Shown here: piece after piece, positions 61,057-64,000 of the stretch
Numbering within the stretch: position 1 is the stretch's first letter
Layout of the letters: each line of letters opens with the position of its first letter
Source: Nocardioides alpinus
GTDB lineage: Bacteria; Actinomycetota; Actinomycetes; Propionibacteriales; Nocardioidaceae
NCBI RefSeq assembly: GCF_900112035.1
Contig: NZ_FOKC01000001.1
Coordinates: forward strand, 930,001-994,000
Length of the DNA stretch: 64,000 nt
Direction of reading: 5' to 3'
The notes under the pieces: model-generated
The model's input: the letters and a program-made list of their open reading frames with translations, nothing else
Database searches by the model: none
What the model was told of the DNA's origin: nothing
Position numbers and translations under genes: made by a program

Positions 61057-62046
61057 TCAGTACGCGAAGGTGCGGTCGACGGCGTCGAGCACCCGGTCGA
61101 GGTCGGGGAGGTACTCCTCCTCGATCCGCGACGGCGGGTAGGGCATGTCGAAGGCGCCGACCCGGAGCACGGGAGCCTCGAGGGAGTAGAAGCACTGCTC
61201 GGTGATCCGGGCTGCCACCTCGGCACCCATGCCGAGGTTGACGTGCGCCTCGTGGGTGATGACGCAGCGGCCGGTGCGGCGTACGGACTCGTAGACCGGC
61301 CCCATGTCGAGCGGCGACAGCGTCCGCAGGTCGATGACCTCGAGGCTGCGACCCTCGGACTCGGCGGCCTCCGCGCACTTGAGCGCGGTCTTCACGGTCG
61401 GACCGTAGGCCAGGACCGTGGCGTCCGTGCCGGCGCGGACGACGCGCGAGGTGAACAGGGGCTCGGGCGTCGCCGACTCGTCGAGCTCGGCCTTGTCGGC
61501 GTGGTACTGCCGCTTGGGCTCGAGGAAGATGACCGGGTCGTCGTGGGCGATGGCCTGCTGGATCATCCAGTAGCCGTCGACCGGGTTGGAGCACGCCACC
61601 ACCTTGAGGCCGGGGGTGTGCGCGAACTGCGCCTCCGGGCTCTCCGAGTGGTGCTCGACCGCACCGATGCCGCCGCCGAAGGGGATGCGGATGACGATCG
61701 GCATCTTCACCTTCCCCTGCGAGCGGTAGGTGTACTTGGCGACCTGGCACACGATCTGGTCGTAGGCGGGGTAGACGAAGCCGTCGAACTGGATCTCCAC
61801 GACGGGGCGGTAGCCGCGCAGCGCCATGCCGACCGCGGTGCCGACGATGCCGGACTCCGCGAGGGGCGAGTCGATGACCCGGTCCTCGCCGAAGTCCTTC
61901 TGCAGGCCGTCGGTGATGCGGAAGACGCCGCCGAGCTTGCCGACGTCCTCACCCATCAGCAGGACCTTGTCGTCGGCCTCCATGGCCTTGCGCAGGCCCA
62001 TGTTGAGGCCCTTGGCGAGCGTGATCTTCTGCGTGTTGGCGCTCAT
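61057..62046 (-). CDS. bkdB: 2-oxoacid dehydrogenase E1 beta subunit
   Basis: 329 residues from ATG 62044-62046, whose A overlaps the E1 alpha stop (TGATG). KITLAKGLNMGLRKAMEADD, LMGEDVGKLGGVFRITDGL, FDGFVYPAYDQIVCQVAK and GGGIGAVEHHSESPEAQFAH are the conserved E1 beta stretches; C-terminal VLRVGAFDMPYPPS completes it. With E1 alpha it forms the alpha2beta2 thiamine-diphosphate decarboxylase. Confidence 0.93.
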   Translation of the reverse strand: MSANTQKITLAKGLNMGLRKAMEADDKVLLMGEDVGKLGGVFRITDGLQKDFGEDRVIDSPLAESGIVGTAVGMALRGYRPVVEIQFDGFVYPAYDQIVCQVAKYTYRSQGKVKMPIVIRIPFGGGIGAVEHHSESPEAQFAHTPGLKVVACSNPVDGYWMIQQAIAHDDPVIFLEPKRQYHADKAELDESATPEPLFTSRVVRAGTDATVLAYGPTVKTALKCAEAAESEGRSLEVIDLRTLSPLDMGPVYESVRRTGRCVITHEAHVNLGMGAEVAARITEQCFYSLEAPVLRVGAFDMPYPPSRIEEEYLPDLDRVLDAVDRTFAY

Positions 62047-63200
62047 CAGTGCGACTCCTCAAAGGAAGCGAGGTAGGCAGCGAAGCCGTCCCGCTGCTCG
62101 CGGATCTCGTCGGTCATCTCGCTGAAGACGTAGCCGAACTGGTCCATCGGCTTGGGGTCGGGCAGCGCCTTGCATCCCTCGCGGAGGTGGTGGCCCAGCT
62201 CCTTGGCCTCGGCGTCGAGGTCGTCGAAGAACTGCTGGTCGACCAGGCCGTTGCGGCGGAGGTAGACCTTGAGCCGCTCGATCGGGTCCTTGAGCTTCCA
62301 GTGCTCGAGCTCGTCGTTGAGGCGGTAGCGGGTCGGGTCGTCGGTCGTGGTGTGCGCGCCCATCCGGTAGGTGTAGGCCTCGACGAACGACGGGCCGTTT
62401 CCGTCCCGCGCGCGCTGCAGCGCGGCCTTGGTGACGGCGTACGTCGCCAGCACGTCGTTGCCGTCGACGCGGATGCCCGGGAACCCGAAGCCCAGCGCGC
62501 GCTGGTAGAGCGGGATGCGGGTCTGGCGCTCGATCGGCTCAGAGATGGCCCACTGGTTGTTCTGGCAGAAGAACACGACAGGGGCGTTGTAGGACGCGGC
62601 GAAGATGAAGGCCTCGTTGACGTCGCCCTGCGAGGACGCGCCGTCACCGAAGTGGGCGAGGACGGCCGAGTCGCGCTCGGGGTCGCCGGTGCCGACCACC
62701 CCGTCGCGCTGCATGCCCATGGCGTAGCCGGTGGCGTGCAGGGTCTGGGCGCCGATGACGATCGTGTAGAGCCCGAAGTTGTTCTCGTTGGGGTCCCAGC
62801 CACCCTGGTCGACGCCCCGGAACAGGCCGAGCAGTCGCAGCGGGTCGACGCCCTTGCAGTAGGCGACGCCGTGCTCGCGGTAGGTCGGGAAGGCGTAGTC
62901 CTGGGGACGCATGGCGCGGCCGGCGCCGATCTGCGCCGCCTCCTGGCCGAGCAGCTGGGCCCAGATGCCGAGCTCGCCGTGGCGCTGGAGCGCGGTGGCC
63001 TCGACGTCGATGCGTCGCGTCAGCACCATGTCGCGATAGAGGCCGCGGAGCTCCTCGGCCGAGAAGTCGTGGTCGAACTCGGGGTGGTGGACGCGCTCGC
63101 CCTCGGGGGTCAGCAGCTGGACGAGGTCGGGGCCACCGTCGGACTGCGAGGGCCCGAAGACCTCCGCGAGGTCGGGGCCAAAACCGGCAGGATCGGACAA
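62046..63200 (-). CDS. bkdA: 2-oxoacid dehydrogenase E1 alpha subunit
   Basis: 384 residues from a TTG start at 63198-63200, chosen because AAGGAG lies 6 nt upstream; the alternative TTG at 63215 lies inside that site. Thiamine-diphosphate motif GDGASSQGDVNEAFIFAA with the closing Asn-Asn in FFCQNNQWA. GQEAAQIGAGRAMRPQDYAF and YRMGAHTTTDDPTRYR (phosphorylation-loop region) are typical of the branched-chain/pyruvate E1 alpha group. First gene of the operon. A 7-bp inverted repeat lies 80 bp upstream. Confidence 0.93.
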   Translation of the reverse strand: MSDPAGFGPDLAEVFGPSQSDGGPDLVQLLTPEGERVHHPEFDHDFSAEELRGLYRDMVLTRRIDVEATALQRHGELGIWAQLLGQEAAQIGAGRAMRPQDYAFPTYREHGVAYCKGVDPLRLLGLFRGVDQGGWDPNENNFGLYTIVIGAQTLHATGYAMGMQRDGVVGTGDPERDSAVLAHFGDGASSQGDVNEAFIFAASYNAPVVFFCQNNQWAISEPIERQTRIPLYQRALGFGFPGIRVDGNDVLATYAVTKAALQRARDGNGPSFVEAYTYRMGAHTTTDDPTRYRLNDELEHWKLKDPIERLKVYLRRNGLVDQQFFDDLDAEAKELGHHLREGCKALPDPKPMDQFGYVFSEMTDEIREQRDGFAAYLASFEESH

Positions 63201-63279
63201 CGCACTCTCCTTCAAACAGCTAGCGGCAGTCGCGGGATCGCCGGACGCCGACGGCTTGCAGCGTGGTCGTCGGCGTGTG

Positions 63280-63305
63280 TGACCCCGACCACATGATGGG
63301 GGTCA
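63280..63305. promoter_or_regulatory. Inverted repeat TGACCCC-N12-GGGGTCA upstream of the E1/E2 operon
   Basis: A perfect 7-bp inverted repeat 80-105 bp upstream of the E1 alpha start. Possible operator for an Lrp/AsnC- or GntR-type regulator; none is encoded nearby. Confidence 0.4.
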
Positions 63306-63350
63306 ACGTATCGGCCGGAGCCTGCCAGCACCAATCTCACGGGCCGTCCC

Positions 63351-63389
63351 CGTTCCCCCTCCCCACCCTCGGATCGGGGAGGGGGAACG
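63351..63389 (-). terminator. Rho-independent-like terminator of the secreted-protein gene
   Basis: A perfect 14-bp stem (CGTTCCCCCTCCCC against GGGGAGGGGGAACG) with an 11-nt loop, beginning 4 nt after the TGA at 63394. No U-run. Confidence 0.75.
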
Positions 63390-63393
63390 TGGG

Positions 63394-64000
63394 TCAGTCG
63401 GTCGCGCCGGCGGCGATCCTGCCCTGGGTCGAGCACTGGTTGAAGTCGGTGCCGTCGTTGTTGTTGGTGCCCGTGGTCCGGATGATCGACACCTGCCGGG
63501 TGAACTGGTCGACCTGCACCCAGGGGCCGTCCTGACCGCCCGTGCTGCGCTCGAGCGTCCAGGTGATCGAGAAGTTCTGACGGTTGGTGCGGCTGCGCTC
63601 CGTGGAGGTGCGGTAGGAGAGGGCGAACCGCTTGCAACCGCCCGTGCCGTCCGGGTTGACGTCGAGGAAGACCGCCGGACGGTAGCCCTGGTTCGCACCG
63701 AACTGGTCGACGTGCAGGCCGTCGACCTCGATCTGGAAGCCGGACAGCGTGTCGGTCTCGCGCCACCGGTACCAGCCGGTGATCTGGTCGCAGGTGCAGA
63801 TGTCGATGTACTGCGGCAGCTCGCCGTTGCCGTACACCTGCTTGATGGTGGTCGGGGTGGACTGCTGCGCCTGCGAGCTGCAGATCGCGCGGTAGCCGGT
63901 CGTCGTGTTGGGACCCACCGTGATGCCGCCGTTCACGCTGCAGCGTGAGGCCGCGAACGCGGGCACCGTGGCAGCCACGGAGATCACCGGCACCGCCCAC
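63394..64000 (-). CDS. Secreted protein, N-terminus cut by the window edge
   Basis: 202 residues are visible. The first in-window residues WAVPVISVAATVPAFAAS are the end of a signal peptide of the kind that in Nocardioides-type proteins follows a twin-arginine start; the start codon lies outside the window. The mature part has paired cysteines (SRCSVNGG, RAICSSQ, DICTCDQITGWYRW, GGCKRFALSY, FNQCSTQG) and is beta-rich. Family not recognised. Terminator follows directly. Confidence 0.7.
   Translation of the reverse strand, partial: WAVPVISVAATVPAFAASRCSVNGGITVGPNTTTGYRAICSSQAQQSTPTTIKQVYGNGELPQYIDICTCDQITGWYRWRETDTLSGFQIEVDGLHVDQFGANQGYRPAVFLDVNPDGTGGCKRFALSYRTSTERSRTNRQNFSITWTLERSTGGQDGPWVQVDQFTRQVSIIRTTGTNNNDGTDFNQCSTQGRIAAGATD

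Noticed and set aside
1..64000. CRISPR array, prophage or biosynthetic gene cluster
   Set aside because: No regularly spaced repeats, no phage structural genes and no PKS/NRPS or RiPP modules are visible, despite the AfsR-type regulator.

Overview
The window looks like a chromosome segment from a high-GC Gram-positive actinomycete, most likely a Nocardioidaceae member close to Nocardioides. The grounds are the strong G/C third-position bias, frequent GTG starts with 4-nt ATGA/GTGA gene overlaps, an IdeR/DtxR-type iron box, a mycothiol-dependent-type enzyme, a BTAD-type giant regulator and many twin-paired secreted lipoproteins. The genus is an inference; no rRNA gene is present.

Layout. 1-4.15 kb: a minus-strand siderophore uptake operon (binding lipoprotein, two FecCD permeases, ATPase, siderophore-interacting reductase cut by the window edge) behind an iron box. 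4.2-5.7 kb: dcd, an SGNH hydrolase gene broken by a one-base frameshift, and tRNA-Gly(CCC). 6.0-23.9 kb: an accessory island. It opens with an overlapping tyrosine recombinase/DDE transposase pair and a possible HTH protein, then holds a copper block (DUF2933-like protein, CopA ATPase, Met/His-rich secreted peptide, DUF6153-like, DUF305, His-rich lipoprotein), a candidate defence block (ApeA-like HEPN protein translationally coupled to an MbcA/ParS-like protein, divergent from an AlbA_2 protein), a CzrA-like repressor with its operator facing a HupE-DUF3105-like fusion and a CDF exporter, and a chromate block (split ChrB and ChrA). A 0.5-kb non-coding stretch with two long perfect palindromes closes it.

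24.3-31 kb: secreted peptidase, lipoprotein, trypsin-like protease and a 1,104-residue BTAD/cyclase-like/NB-ARC regulator. 31-36 kb: DUF2461 protein, hypothetical, Rrf2 regulator, TSUP transporter, FadE5-like acyl-CoA dehydrogenase. 36-39.5 kb: four-gene ABC transporter/two-component operon. 39.5-43.5 kb: small membrane protein, mycothiol-type enzyme, SDR, membrane-anchored propeller and small ORFs. 43.9-47.7 kb: fatty acid desaturase and its ferredoxin reductase divergent from a PucR-type regulator. 47.7-55.6 kb: amidohydrolase, two paralogous envelope proteins, Ser/Thr kinase, ECF sigma factor, M1 peptidase, one-chain carboxyltransferase. 55.7-58.2 kb: two overlapping DivIVA-like coiled-coil genes. 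58.4-64 kb: epimerase, a branched-chain/2-oxoacid dehydrogenase operon (E1 alpha, E1 beta, E2) and a partial secreted protein.

The point most worth following is the defence-like block inside the metal island: an MbcA-type antitoxin domain sits where a RES toxin is usually found, but the partner is an ApeA-like HEPN protein.
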